Position numbers and translations under genes: made by a program. The notes beneath the pieces are model-generated. The model saw only the letters and a list, made by a program, of their open reading frames with translations, was not told the origin of the DNA and made no database searches. A stretch of DNA of 64,000 bases, from contig NZ_JAAXLS010000016.1 in assembly GCF_012328925.1 (NCBI RefSeq), positions 1 to 64,000 of the forward strand, given 5' to 3'. Shown piece after piece: positions 17,037 through 25,894 of the stretch. The first letter of the stretch is position 1, and every line of letters begins with the position of its first letter. The DNA comes from Amycolatopsis acididurans. Lineage in GTDB: Bacteria > Actinomycetota > Actinomycetes > Mycobacteriales > Pseudonocardiaceae.

Positions 17037-17292
17037 GAATCTTCCTGCTCAGCGCGGGCCGGCGCGTTGGCATCGGGGCTTACCAGTGGTTCCCGGCTGC
17101 GGCGATCAGCTCATCGAGCCTGGCCAAGCAGTTCCGGCTCTGGGCGTGTCCTGCCGCAGGTGGGGCAGGCGGTAGTTCCAACCGAACGATGTGATCTCGA
17201 CCCGGCGGCGTGCGGTGGGGACCTCGCCTGCAGTGGGCTCGGCTGACGCAGCGAACAGCGGTGATCTTCCTGTCCGTCTGGGAGTCCTGTTG

Positions 17293-17988
17293 TTAACGGC
17301 GTAGGTGCGAGCGCCACAACGTGAGGACATTGGGCACTTGCGTCCCCAAACGGATCAGGTCGCCGTGCTTGCTGAGGTCGGCCAGGACGCGCTCGTGGTC
17401 CAAGACCGGGTGGAGGTCAGCAGGGCCGTAGCGATGGTCCGGGTCGTGGGGGGCCAGGTTGAGGCAGACGTAGTCGGCTGCGGTGAACAGCAGCTCGATC
17501 AGGCCCGGCGGGTCGTCAGCGTGCCCGAGAACGTCGATGGCGTAGGCGAGCTGATGCCGCTGGCCAGGGAGGTGGTCAAGAGGGCGGATGAGGTGGGCTG
17601 CGTCGAGATCGCGGTTCAGCCGCCAGCGTGCGTAGTCCAAGCACGGGTTGTCGAGGTCGTAGCCGTGCACGTCAAGATCGGCCTGCAGCAGGGCTTGGGT
17701 GTCCAGCGCGATCCCGCACCCGACGTCCGCGACGTCGGTGATGTCGTGTTCGTGCGCGAATTCCAGGAGGAAGACGAAGAACGGGTCCTTGACGCCCATG
17801 TAGTGGAAGTGCGTCAAGTCGTAGAGGTACCCCACGCTCTGCTCATAGAAAGCGGCCCCAAGGCGAGCCCATTCGGCATCGAGAAACGCGCGCAATGTGG
17901 TGAAGTCCGTTAGTTCGGGGCGAAATCTGGTGCCGAGGTAGGTGGCCAGCCGGTTCCACGCCGTGGAGATGTCAGCGTAGGCCCGCAC
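17293..17988 (-). CDS. Class I SAM-dependent methyltransferase
   Basis: The product is 231 aa from GTG 17988, preceded by GAGGAG, and overlaps the oxidoreductase stop by 17 nt. The Rossmann motif I is ADVGCGIALDTQALL (about 110-124), followed by VHGYDLD (acidic residue binding ribose), LDYARWRL and a motif IV-like LAYAIDVLGH. The N-terminal helix set (YGYL-like SVGYLYDLTHFHYMG) resembles small-molecule methyltransferases. It is the last gene of the thirteen-gene preQ0-linked run. The substrate is not known. Confidence 0.8.
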   Translation of the reverse strand: MRAYADISTAWNRLATYLGTRFRPELTDFTTLRAFLDAEWARLGAAFYEQSVGYLYDLTHFHYMGVKDPFFVFLLEFAHEHDITDVADVGCGIALDTQALLQADLDVHGYDLDNPCLDYARWRLNRDLDAAHLIRPLDHLPGQRHQLAYAIDVLGHADDPPGLIELLFTAADYVCLNLAPHDPDHRYGPADLHPVLDHERVLADLSKHGDLIRLGTQVPNVLTLWRSHLRR

Positions 17989-19063
17989 ACCGCTCCTCTC
18001 GCAGCAGGCGTAGCTCGGCGGGATGTCCGCTGGTGCGCGCAAATTCGATGGCTTCGATGACCTCGACGACGTGGTGGGCTCGGTGGCCGCTTGGGCATTC
18101 CGAGGCGTCGTTCCGGATGGAGTCGACGAGGTCCAGCACGCCGAGCCCGCGGCCGGCGGAAGCGACGGCGTCATCTTGCGGGAGTTCCTGCCAGGTCTGC
18201 TCACCGCGGCGGCGGTAGCGCACGGAGCCGTCGTGGAAGTTGGGGTCGGGCAACACGAGCGAGCCGTCGGTGCCGTAGATCTCCAGGTGCGGTCGCGCGG
18301 TCGCGGCGATGTCGAAGCTCGTGGTCACAGTGATGAGTGCTTGGCTGCGGGATCGTAGGAACGCGACCACGTGGGTCGGGGTGTCGGTTCGGAAGATGTC
18401 GCCAGCGTGGGGGCCGGTACGGATGGTGCGTTCGCTCCGGGTCGAGGTTGCACTGGCTTCGACGTACTCGATTGGGCCGAGTAGGTAGGTCAGCATGGCC
18501 AGGTAGTACGGCCCCATGTCCCCCAGCGGGCCGGCACCGGAGGCGTAGAACGGTTGCGGTGTCGGATGCCAGCTTTCGGGTCCCGGTGCCAACAGCGCCG
18601 CATCGGCAGCAACGGGCGTGCCGACGGCGCCGGTTGCGAGTGCATGGTGAGCGGCGCGCGCTGATGGCGCGAGCACGGTGTCGGGTGCGGCCCCCACGAG
18701 CAGCCCTTTGTCGGATGCGGCGCGAAGAAGCCGCTCGGACTCGGCGGCAGTGAGCCCGAGCGGCTTTTCGACATAGACGTGCGCTCCGGCGTCGAGCGCG
18801 TCGTGGGCCAGGTCGACGTGGGTGGCAGGCGGGGTGAGGATCACGGCAACATCGATGTTGGTGGTGGCGAGGATGTCGCCGGGAGCGCCGACTTCGGGGA
18901 TGCCGTGACGCTCAGCGAAACTCTTTGCCGCGCTGAGATCGATATCCGCGCAGGCGACGACGGTGAGATCTGCCGCGTGCTGAAGCGTGGTGAGGTATTC
19001 CTGGGCGACCTGGCCGCATCCGATGATCGCGCATCGCAAGGGTGGTTGGTGACGGCTGGTCAT
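17972..19063 (-). CDS. Gfo/Idh/MocA-family NAD(P)-dependent oxidoreductase
   Basis: The product is 363 aa. The N-terminal Rossmann domain has CAIIGCGQVAQEYL and VVACADID. The family signature EKPLG appears at about 97, with the catalytic-region segment DMGPYYLAMLTYLLGP further on. These enzymes oxidise or reduce sugars, sugar nucleotides and inositols. Directly after a DegT aminotransferase (ATGA overlap), the natural pairing is 3-keto-sugar formation and amination, as in kanosamine or amino-inositol pathways. That reading is inference. Confidence 0.85.
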   Translation of the reverse strand: MTSRHQPPLRCAIIGCGQVAQEYLTTLQHAADLTVVACADIDLSAAKSFAERHGIPEVGAPGDILATTNIDVAVILTPPATHVDLAHDALDAGAHVYVEKPLGLTAAESERLLRAASDKGLLVGAAPDTVLAPSARAAHHALATGAVGTPVAADAALLAPGPESWHPTPQPFYASGAGPLGDMGPYYLAMLTYLLGPIEYVEASATSTRSERTIRTGPHAGDIFRTDTPTHVVAFLRSRSQALITVTTSFDIAATARPHLEIYGTDGSLVLPDPNFHDGSVRYRRRGEQTWQELPQDDAVASAGRGLGVLDLVDSIRNDASECPSGHRAHHVVEVIEAIEFARTSGHPAELRLLREERCAGLR

Positions 19064-20235
19064 GCGGTCTCGCTTTCGTCTTCGTCCAGACGGAGGGCGG
19101 AGGTGATCAGGTCCAGGAACGCCGGATGTCGGGGTTCATCGAGCACGGGGACTTGGATGTCGAGGTAGCAGGCCAGGTCGACGGCGCCGCCGGTGGCTGC
19201 TGTCGGCGTGCTGGGCCAGTTTTCGGCCAGGTGCGGGTCTCCAGGGCCTGGCCACCAGTGGCGGACGCCAGACCGGAACAACTGGTCGGCGACGCGGCTG
19301 GCGTGCCGGGACGTGGGCAGCCAGACGCCCACGAGCGATCCGTTGGATGCGTCGGCGCCGAGATTCGGCGACGCCCCGAGCAGGGTGGGAAGAACGCTGC
19401 GGGCTGCCGGCACATTCTGGAGCCGGTTGACCAGCTCTTCTTGTAGTGGACGGAGCATCTGCCGCAGGTCATCGAGGTGGCTGAGCTGGGGCAGAGCACT
19501 CGCTGCGGTGATCTCGCTCATTCGGTCGTTGCCTCGGCCGTGGGCATTTTCGGGAAGCGCGAGGCGGGTGTTCCCGCCGACAGCCCTCATCGCGTGGAGC
19601 AGCTGGCTGTCGTCGGCGGCGATAACGCCGCCTTCCCCGGTGGCGACGAGCTTGTGGGTTTCCGTCGAGAACACTGCGGCTAATCCGTGGCGCCCTACCG
19701 GCTGCTTGTCCAGTGTTGCACCCCAGGCTTGCGCGCAGTCCTCGATGAGCGTGACGCCGCGCTGGGCGAGTTCATCGGCGATGCGGTGGGTGTCCGGGGC
19801 CGGGCGGCCCCGCATGTGCGCCAGGATCACCGCGGTAGTGCCCTCGTCGAGCAGGGGCTCGATCTGTTCCCAGTGCGGCGTGAGGTCGCCGGTCGCGGGA
19901 GCGATGACCGGCGTTCGCCCGCTGCGGATGACGGCCGTGGGTACCGAGATCCAGCAGACCTCGGGGATGACGACACGTTCCGCGACTTCGCGTTGGGGAA
20001 GGCAGCGCAGGAGGAGTTCGAGCGCGGCGCTGGCAGAGGAGGTGGCGATCGCGCCCTGGCGGCTGAGGTGACCGGCGACCTGCTGCTCGAATTCGCGGAC
20101 GTGGTCTCCGGCAATGGCTCCGAGTGCTCCGGATGAGACGACCTTCGTGATGCGTTCAAGCTGGTCGACTGCGGTCAGGGTGCTGTATTGATAGACGGTT
20201 TCGTCGAGAACGTGCGTCTGCGCAACGGTGTCCAT
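19060..20235 (-). CDS. DegT/DnrJ/EryC1/StrS-family PLP aminotransferase
   Basis: The product is 391 aa from ATG 20235. The fold-type I pattern has ATSSASAALELLL, LIEDCAQAWGA (Asp to PLP nitrogen) and FSTETHKLVATGEGG, with the Schiff-base Lys in THK. The family aminates keto sugars and cyclitols. It sits 32 bp downstream of the PIG-L gene, the only real spacing inside this operon, and overlaps the Gfo/Idh gene. It likely makes an amino sugar or aminocyclitol. Confidence 0.88.
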   Translation of the reverse strand: MDTVAQTHVLDETVYQYSTLTAVDQLERITKVVSSGALGAIAGDHVREFEQQVAGHLSRQGAIATSSASAALELLLRCLPQREVAERVVIPEVCWISVPTAVIRSGRTPVIAPATGDLTPHWEQIEPLLDEGTTAVILAHMRGRPAPDTHRIADELAQRGVTLIEDCAQAWGATLDKQPVGRHGLAAVFSTETHKLVATGEGGVIAADDSQLLHAMRAVGGNTRLALPENAHGRGNDRMSEITAASALPQLSHLDDLRQMLRPLQEELVNRLQNVPAARSVLPTLLGASPNLGADASNGSLVGVWLPTSRHASRVADQLFRSGVRHWWPGPGDPHLAENWPSTPTAATGGAVDLACYLDIQVPVLDEPRHPAFLDLITSALRLDEDESETA

Positions 20236-20267
20236 GGTGATATCCCCAGAGGTTGCTGTGTGGTGAA

Positions 20268-20903
20268 TCAGAGCGTGGTGGCTGCTGGGACGCGGCCGAG
20301 AACGGGCAGCGGGGCGAAGTTCTCGCCGTAGCGGGCGCCGATACGGCTGCCCCACAGCCGGCCCAGGGTTTCGGCCATGGGGCCAAAGTGCTCGGCGATG
20401 GGCTGGGAGGCGTGCGCGGCGAGCGCCTGCATCTTGATGTCCCAGGTGTCGGTGACGTCGATGATGCTGTGCGCGGCGACCGGACCGTGACCGGTGAGCC
20501 CGTTGTATGTATCGCCGGTATAGACCCGGCGCGGGAAGCCGGTCGCGATCACGATCTCGGGCAGCGCTGCGGTTAGCGTGGAAGCCACGTGCCGGTGATC
20601 GGGGTGGACGTCGTCGAGCGGGTGCGTGATAACGACCTCGGGACGAGTCGCGTCGAGCAGGTCGTGCAGCGCGTTCGCGTTGACGGTCGGGTACGGCTGA
20701 TAACGGGCGCCCAGCACGTTGGCGGCTGCGGCGGCTTCCGAGTTGCGGATAGCGTCGGCATGTTCGGGTACCGCGACGGTGACGGCAGCGCCGGCCTGCG
20801 CGAGGCGGGCGAGCGTTCCGCCGGCCCACAGCTCGGCGTCGTCGGGGTGGGCCATGACCGTCAGCACGGACGCAGGGCTGGTTGCGGCATTGGGCTCTGT
20901 CAC
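20268..20903 (-). CDS. PIG-L (LmbE-type) deacetylase
   Basis: The product is 211 aa from GTG 20903 (GTGA overlap). Zinc motifs of PIG-L/LmbE proteins are present: VMAHPDDAELWAGGTLA at about 15-31 and HPLDDVHPDHRHV at about 95-107. Family members deacetylate GlcNAc-containing substrates (MshB, BtrD, teicoplanin Orf2). In this setting, next to glycosyltransferases and a DegT enzyme, deacetylation of an N-acetyl sugar conjugate is the likely step. Confidence 0.88.
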   Translation of the reverse strand: MTEPNAATSPASVLTVMAHPDDAELWAGGTLARLAQAGAAVTVAVPEHADAIRNSEAAAAANVLGARYQPYPTVNANALHDLLDATRPEVVITHPLDDVHPDHRHVASTLTAALPEIVIATGFPRRVYTGDTYNGLTGHGPVAAHSIIDVTDTWDIKMQALAAHASQPIAEHFGPMAETLGRLWGSRIGARYGENFAPLPVLGRVPAATTL

Positions 20904-21751
20904 CACAGCTCCAGCTTCTCGATCACCTCGGCGGGCTTGGGCAACTCAGCACTGGGATCGCCGGTGGGGGTTATCGGCAGCGGCAGGTTGGTGCGCATGC
21001 GCACGAGGTCGCGCCAGGCCAAGACCTGCTGCCACTGTTGCTGGACGAGCAGGCCCTTGGCGCCGGTGAGTCGTCCGGAGGCGGGCAGGTCGTCGAGGAT
21101 GAGCCCTCCGGCGAGCAGCCGTGCGGCGGTCGCCGCGCCGATGCCGCGCACGCCGGGGATGTTGTCGGCCGGATCGCCCTTGAGCGCGCAGAAGCACGGC
21201 CATTGCGTTGGTCGTACGTCATAGCGAGCCGCGACCTCGGCGGGTCCTATGTGCCTCTTCCCGGGGTGCATCGCTGTGTTAAGCACGCGCACTTGCTCAT
21301 CGAGCAGCTGGTAGTAGTCACGGTCTGTGGAGAAGATCCACGTAGGCCGGCTGTGCCGGCGCGCGAGGCTGATGAGGGTGGCGATCACGTCGTCGGCTTC
21401 GGCGGTCTCGATCTCGATCCAGTCCAGGCCGTAGAGGTCGAGCCCGCGCTGGACCACTGGGATCGCTTCCAGCGCTTTGCGCGCACCGTCGTCGAGCGCC
21501 CGGTTGGCTTTGTAGTCGGCGTCGGCGTCTTGGCGTTCGGCAGAGCCGTTCTCGCCGTCGAAGACGACGATCACCTCGGGGGCCGAGGGAAGCTCGTCGC
21601 GGATCGCGACCCGCAGCAGGGCAAAGAAGCCGAAGGGGGCGGTGAGGTCGCGGGTCTTGTCTCGGGAGCGAATCTCGGCAGGAAACCCGAAGGCCGCTCT
21701 CCAGAGCAGGTTGTGGCCGTCGACCAGCAACAATGGGGCTTGAGCAGGCAT
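20900..21751 (-). CDS. 5'-3' exonuclease/FEN-like protein (PolA N-domain family)
   Basis: The product is 283 aa from ATG 21751 (TGATG overlap). The metal-binding Asp network is recognisable: LLLVDGHNLLWRA, VIVVFDGENG, AEADDVIATL and FSTDRDYYQLL. The helix-3-turn-helix DNA-binding segment reads GDPADNIPGVRGIGAATAARLL. There is no polymerase domain, as in standalone flap endonucleases. A structure-specific nuclease inside a coupled biosynthetic operon is unusual and points towards nucleic acid as a substrate. Its role is otherwise unknown. Confidence 0.85.
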   Translation of the reverse strand: MPAQAPLLLVDGHNLLWRAAFGFPAEIRSRDKTRDLTAPFGFFALLRVAIRDELPSAPEVIVVFDGENGSAERQDADADYKANRALDDGARKALEAIPVVQRGLDLYGLDWIEIETAEADDVIATLISLARRHSRPTWIFSTDRDYYQLLDEQVRVLNTAMHPGKRHIGPAEVAARYDVRPTQWPCFCALKGDPADNIPGVRGIGAATAARLLAGGLILDDLPASGRLTGAKGLLVQQQWQQVLAWRDLVRMRTNLPLPITPTGDPSAELPKPAEVIEKLELW

Positions 21752-22875
21752 CACCGCACCGCCTTCACGAACAACTCGGCGACTGTGGTGGGCCGGAAGT
21801 CCCGCGATCGGTAGTACGCAGCCCTGGACAGGTGTCGGTAGCGTAGCGGATCACCCAGCACCTCCTCGGAAGCCTTCCAGAGGGCGTGTTCCCCGCGTGC
21901 TCTGGGGATGACCACGCCGCCGGCCTCGGGGCCAGCGCCGACGAGGGACGGCAGATGGTCGACGTCGAAGCAGACCACGGGCGTGCCCACGGACATCGCC
22001 TCCAGCGCGACGAGGCCGAAGGACTCCCGCAGGGAGGGCACGATCACCACGGCTGCCTCAGCAAGCCAGGCGGGCACGCGTGCCCAGCTGATCCCGCCTG
22101 AGCGCAGGTGCACCCAAGGGCTGTGCGCTGCGGCGCAGGCACAGCGGGACCACTCGCTGCCTTGGGCTCCGGGTGCGGTCTCGAACCCGGCGTCCGCGAC
22201 TACGACTTCGGCCGGGCGTTTGAGCAACCGCGCCTCATTGACCAGGCCCGGGATGTTTTTCTCTGGCCCGAGACGACCCAGTACGCGGATCGGTGCTCGC
22301 CTGCGCAGTGACTCCCGAGCTGCTTCGTCCGGGTATGGATGGTCGTGCAGCACGCCATTGGGGACGACGGACCAGCCGTCGGTGTCGTAGCCCCGGTCCT
22401 GTGCCTGGCCGAGCACTGTGCTCGACGGGGCGACGACGTGCTCAACGCTGGCCAAGGCTACGGCCAGGTCTTCGTCGTGCCCGATGACGTGGGTGGCGAG
22501 AACCGACCGCGCCCGATGCTGGACGGCCACGCTGCCCAGCCCCCACAGGGCGTCGACGTACACGGCGATGTCGACGGCGTGCGCGTCGAACGCGGCTGTG
22601 ATCTCGCGGTGCAGCCGCTCGCCCGCCTCGTGGATGGCCCGGCGCAGCGCGTCGTCGTCGCATGGGAACGAAATGGCAAGGGTGCGCAGCCGGATGACAT
22701 CGGGGTCGGGTTGTGGTTGCTCGGCTGCGGTGAGGATGACCGCGCGGTGCCCGAGTTGGCGCAGGCCCTTCGCCAGGGCCGCGGTGGCGCGTTCCATGCC
22801 GGCCGGCGCGTTGGGTGTGTAGGAGGCGAGCAGGAAGGCCACGGTCAGCCGACGTTGTTCGGGTGCTTCAGTCAC
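21751..22875 (-). CDS. GT4-type (GT-B fold) glycosyltransferase
   Basis: The product is 374 aa from GTG 22875. The N-terminus is typical (AFLLASYTPNAPAGMERATAALAKGL), with an RVLGRLGPEKNIPGLV nucleotide-binding start of the C-domain and the EX7E motif in RESFGLVALEAMSVGTPVV. GT4 enzymes are retaining, sugar-nucleotide dependent transferases. It overlaps the phosphoribosyltransferase by 8 nt. A Cys-containing SRCACAAAH segment is atypical. The acceptor is not known. Confidence 0.85.
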   Translation of the reverse strand: MTEAPEQRRLTVAFLLASYTPNAPAGMERATAALAKGLRQLGHRAVILTAAEQPQPDPDVIRLRTLAISFPCDDDALRRAIHEAGERLHREITAAFDAHAVDIAVYVDALWGLGSVAVQHRARSVLATHVIGHDEDLAVALASVEHVVAPSSTVLGQAQDRGYDTDGWSVVPNGVLHDHPYPDEAARESLRRRAPIRVLGRLGPEKNIPGLVNEARLLKRPAEVVVADAGFETAPGAQGSEWSRCACAAAHSPWVHLRSGGISWARVPAWLAEAAVVIVPSLRESFGLVALEAMSVGTPVVCFDVDHLPSLVGAGPEAGGVVIPRARGEHALWKASEEVLGDPLRYRHLSRAAYYRSRDFRPTTVAELFVKAVR

Positions 22876-23452
22876 GAGTGATCACCTGGTTCGGGGGCGG
22901 AAGCGGGGTCGTCGCTTGACCTGCGGGAACGTCTTCCCACGGGAAGACAACCCAGTCAGCGACGTCCCAGCAGTAGAGGTCGGGTGGCGTGGGTGCCCCG
23001 CGGTTGCGGCATAGGGCGCAGGTGACGAATCGGGCTGGAGGTGTGGACCAGGACTGGAGGGCATCGAGGACCGTAGTGAAGGTGGCGCCGGTGCCACAGA
23101 TGTCGTCGACCACAAGAACGGTTCCCGCGAGCCGGTCGGGCTGCCAGGAACTGAGATCGCAGGTCACGGTGCCGGTTGCCGGGCTGTACGGCGCGTCGGT
23201 GGCGTTGTGGCTGGCTCGGACGATGTGAGCTTGCAAGCCCAGCCGCCCGGCGATGTGGTGGGCAGGAGTGGTGCCCCCGTGTGCGATACCGATCACGGTG
23301 CTGACCTCGTCCTGGTGCGTGCTGATCGTGAGGTCGCGGGCTGCGGCGGCCAGCAGGTCGCATGCCTGCAGCATCACGGAGCTTTGCAGCTGCCACAGGC
23401 GATGGTGCTCGAAGACGCGGCCTGGCGCGGACGAGGCGATGTTGATGCTCAT
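22868..23452 (-). CDS. Purine-type phosphoribosyltransferase
   Basis: The product is 194 aa. The PRPP-binding motif is VLVVDDICGTGATFT at about 112-126. A loop IGIAHGGTTPAHHIAGRL lies before it, and a tail ADWVVFPWEDV resembles the W-V-FPWE end of xanthine-guanine PRTases. The family adds ribose-5-phosphate to 6-oxopurines. Because preQ0 is a guanine analogue, use of preQ0 as acceptor, as proposed for toyocamycin-type clusters, is a plausible inference. It overlaps both neighbours. Confidence 0.82.
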   Translation of the reverse strand: MSINIASSAPGRVFEHHRLWQLQSSVMLQACDLLAAAARDLTISTHQDEVSTVIGIAHGGTTPAHHIAGRLGLQAHIVRASHNATDAPYSPATGTVTCDLSSWQPDRLAGTVLVVDDICGTGATFTTVLDALQSWSTPPARFVTCALCRNRGAPTPPDLYCWDVADWVVFPWEDVPAGQATTPLPPPNQVITRD

Positions 23453-24429
23453 GCCGAACCATCCCTTCCGGTCAGCGCCAGGTCGGAGGGACTACTCAAG
23501 GAATGCAGGGTGGTGATGCCTTCGGCCACAGAGTCGTTGCGCCACACGCGCCCGTCGGCCCTGACGACCGTGAAGCCCCCTGCGTCGTCCCGGGTACGCA
23601 GCCTGACAGTGACGGCATCGGGAATGTCGAGGCCAGCCACTGTGGCGCGGGCCTGCTCATCGGTGAGCTGTTCGGCTCCGGCTAGCGCGGCGCCCTCCCC
23701 AATGGGCAGCATTTGCAGGAAGGTCACACCGTGGACGCCGAGGTCTGCGGCGAGGTCGACCATGCGTTGCGCGATCCCGCGGGTGGAGGTCATCAAGACG
23801 GTTTGTAGTTGCGTGGGGATGGCGTGGGCGACGGCGGAGCGGGTGCCAGCGACGGCGCGGCGGAAACTCCCTGATCCGCGCCAATGGTCATGGGATTCCG
23901 CGTCGGGACCATCGAGGCTGACCCGCACGGCATCGACCTGCCCGGCCAGTGCTTCGGCGCGCCGTTGCAAGTGCCAGCCGTTGGTGGTCACGCTGACGAC
24001 GCACCCGTAGCTGGTCAGCGTGGCCGCGAGTTCGCCGAGATCGCGCAGCAGCAAGGGCTCGCCCCCGGAAATGTCGACGGCCAGGACGCCGGACTCGCCG
24101 AGCAGGGCGGCGATCCGCCCGCGATCTTTTCGCGCGAGTTCTGGAACGGTCTTGTCGTCCAGGCAGTGCGGGCAAGCGAGGTTGCAGCGCACCAGTGGGG
24201 ACCAGCACACGCTGACCGGAACGTGGCGGTCGAGATCGCTTGGATGGATCGTGGGCCAGGTCGCGACGTTGCTGGCGGACAGCCTGGCGCGCCCCATGGC
24301 AATCAGTTCATTGGTACGGTGCGTCAGCCCAGTCAGGGGATCATGGACGTACCGGGTTTCACTGCATGCACCGGTAGCGAAGACTCGGGATAGCGCAGCG
24401 GCGGTCGTGCTGTAGTGCAGGGATGTCAT
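23449..24429 (-). CDS. Radical SAM protein (MoaA/PqqE-like)
   Basis: The product is 326 aa from ATG 24429 (ATGA overlap). The cluster motif CNLACPHC (CX3CX2C) lies at about 85-92. DISGGEPLLLRDL (SAM binding), VTTNGW and VRVSLDGPD are the usual TIM-barrel strands of the SPASM/MoaA group, but I see no Cys-rich SPASM tail. An N-terminal 75-residue segment is extra. The substrate is unknown. Location between GT2 and phosphoribosyltransferase suggests a chemical step on the nucleoside or sugar. Confidence 0.85.
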   Translation of the reverse strand: MTSLHYSTTAAALSRVFATGACSETRYVHDPLTGLTHRTNELIAMGRARLSASNVATWPTIHPSDLDRHVPVSVCWSPLVRCNLACPHCLDDKTVPELARKDRGRIAALLGESGVLAVDISGGEPLLLRDLGELAATLTSYGCVVSVTTNGWHLQRRAEALAGQVDAVRVSLDGPDAESHDHWRGSGSFRRAVAGTRSAVAHAIPTQLQTVLMTSTRGIAQRMVDLAADLGVHGVTFLQMLPIGEGAALAGAEQLTDEQARATVAGLDIPDAVTVRLRTRDDAGGFTVVRADGRVWRNDSVAEGITTLHSLSSPSDLALTGRDGSA

Positions 24430-25442
24430 CTCAAGACCTCGCAGGAGTGCAACAGAGTGTTCATCGAGGCGGAAAACGCGGTGAGGCGCATAGACGGAGC
24501 CGGTGCGTTGAGTAGGGCTCGGTAGTGCGCAAGCGTGCCCACCCAGCCGCGTAGCTTGTGCTGCCATTGCTCGGCGGCGTCGGGCGGATCGAGGTGGAAT
24601 CCGACTGCTTGGCGCAGTGGGATCACCAGAAGCCCGGCGGCGATGAGGCAGGCGCCGAGGTAGGTGTCCTCCATGCCCCAGCCGATCCGGCCGAATTCGG
24701 CGTCAAACCCGCCGATGTCCACGACGGCGGCACGTGGGGCGGCTAGCAGCGCAGTGACGACCATGCGGGGCAGGTCCCAGTCGTAATAGGTGCGGCCGTA
24801 ACCGAGGTCGCGGAAGTCGCGGGTGTGCTCCAGCGGTCGCCCGTCGACGGGTTCGTGCAGGGTGATGCCGCTGTAGAGCAAGCGGGTATGTGCGGGTGGC
24901 CGCCACGTGACCCGGTGGTCGGCAGCGAGTTCGGGTCCGGTGGCAGGCCAAGCCGCGCGATGAGGAAGGTTATGCCGAAACCCAGTCAGCACAGCGTGGT
25001 CGGTGGCTCGGGCCGCTAGGTCCGCCACGGTGTGCGGCGGGAGTGCCATGTCGGCGTCGACGTAAAGCACAGTCTCGCCTTGGGCCACGAACGTGCCGAG
25101 GTTGCGGGCGGTGGCTGCGCCGTGCCGCGCGGGAAGGCGGATACCCGTCGTGACAACCGGATGGGTGGCGATGATCTTCGCAGTGGTGTCGGTAGAGGCA
25201 TCGTCGACGACGATCACCTCGAACTGCCGGCCGTAAGTCTGGGCATCGAGTGCGTCGAGGACGTCCGGCAGGCAGTAGGCGACGTTATGTGCGGGCAGGA
25301 TCACCGACAAGCGGCGTCCGCCGAGATACCCGTGCGGAACGGTTTGGTGCCAAGGGATTCCGGTTTTCAGCTCGAACTCTCGTGTGTGGCCTGCGTGGTC
25401 GTTTCCCTGGTTTGCCAAGGAATTCTTGAGCGAGGTATTCAC
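24426..25442 (-). CDS. GT2-family glycosyltransferase with GT7C-like C-domain
   Basis: The product is 338 aa from GTG 25442 (GTGA overlap). The GT-A domain shows SVILPAHNVAYCLPDVLDAL, VIVVDDASTDTTA and LYVDADMALPP (DxD-type). The C-terminal half contains VDIGGFDAEFGRIGWGMEDTY, matching the galactosyltransferase-7C acceptor motif GWG-ED. It transfers a sugar from a nucleotide donor. It is one of two transferases in the operon, implying at least a disaccharide or two acceptor sites. Confidence 0.85.
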   Translation of the reverse strand: MNTSLKNSLANQGNDHAGHTREFELKTGIPWHQTVPHGYLGGRRLSVILPAHNVAYCLPDVLDALDAQTYGRQFEVIVVDDASTDTTAKIIATHPVVTTGIRLPARHGAATARNLGTFVAQGETVLYVDADMALPPHTVADLAARATDHAVLTGFRHNLPHRAAWPATGPELAADHRVTWRPPAHTRLLYSGITLHEPVDGRPLEHTRDFRDLGYGRTYYDWDLPRMVVTALLAAPRAAVVDIGGFDAEFGRIGWGMEDTYLGACLIAAGLLVIPLRQAVGFHLDPPDAAEQWQHKLRGWVGTLAHYRALLNAPAPSMRLTAFSASMNTLLHSCEVLR

Positions 25443-25894
25443 GTCCACCCCCAGGTGTCGAGGACTCGCGCGGCGCGATGCCAATCCCGTGGAGCGGAGA
25501 TCCAGCACAGGCGGATGGAGTCGAGCCGTCGCACCACTGGTTCCAGGGCCAGCAGGTATAGGGGCTCGACGACGGCCAGCACGTGCGTCACAGCAGCCAA
25601 CTCACCAGCTAGATTCGGAGCAATGCGTTGGCGCAAGATGTAGGCGTCGGCAATATCAGTCAGGCGGCGGTCGTAGGGCATGATCGGTGAGTCGGCGTTG
25701 AGCAAGCCGTGGAGTGCTGACACGATCCGAATCCGCTGGCGCAATCGAACGTTGGCTCCGAGACGATCCCGAAGCCCTGGTATGCACCCGCCCTCGTAGA
25801 GGTCCAAGGCGGGCATCGGCGTCGAGGTCGACTTCTTCCGGCGTGAGCAGCCAGCGAGGATCAAGCCGTGCTCAGCGGGAACAGATGTCGTCAT
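25439..25894 (-). CDS. DUF6884-like protein (YaaA-like GCSxxK motif)
   Basis: The product is 151 aa. ILAGCSRRK at about 12-20, LDLYEGG at about 30-36 and IVSALHGLLNADSPIMPYD at about 57-75 reproduce the pattern GCSxxK...LY.G...SAxHGLL.....PYD that I associate with DUF6884/YaaA-like proteins. These are common in phages and mobile elements. Distant resemblance of this motif to archaeosine-synthase-type enzymes is known to me only loosely. The function is not established. Overlaps both neighbours (ATGA, GTGA). Confidence 0.65.
   Translation of the reverse strand: MTTSVPAEHGLILAGCSRRKKSTSTPMPALDLYEGGCIPGLRDRLGANVRLRQRIRIVSALHGLLNADSPIMPYDRRLTDIADAYILRQRIAPNLAGELAAVTHVLAVVEPLYLLALEPVVRRLDSIRLCWISAPRDWHRAARVLDTWGWT

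Noticed and set aside
17106..17330. Minus-strand ORF with VEITSFGWNYRLPHL, possible RapZ-like fragment
   Set aside because: Only a short stretch resembles the motif, no ribosome-binding site or domain follows, and it lies in a convergent gap. Too weak to call.
19060..20829. 589-residue frame as one aminotransferase
   Set aside because: The part before 20235 is Arg/Pro-rich shadow of the PIG-L gene; the DegT fold begins at ATG 20235.
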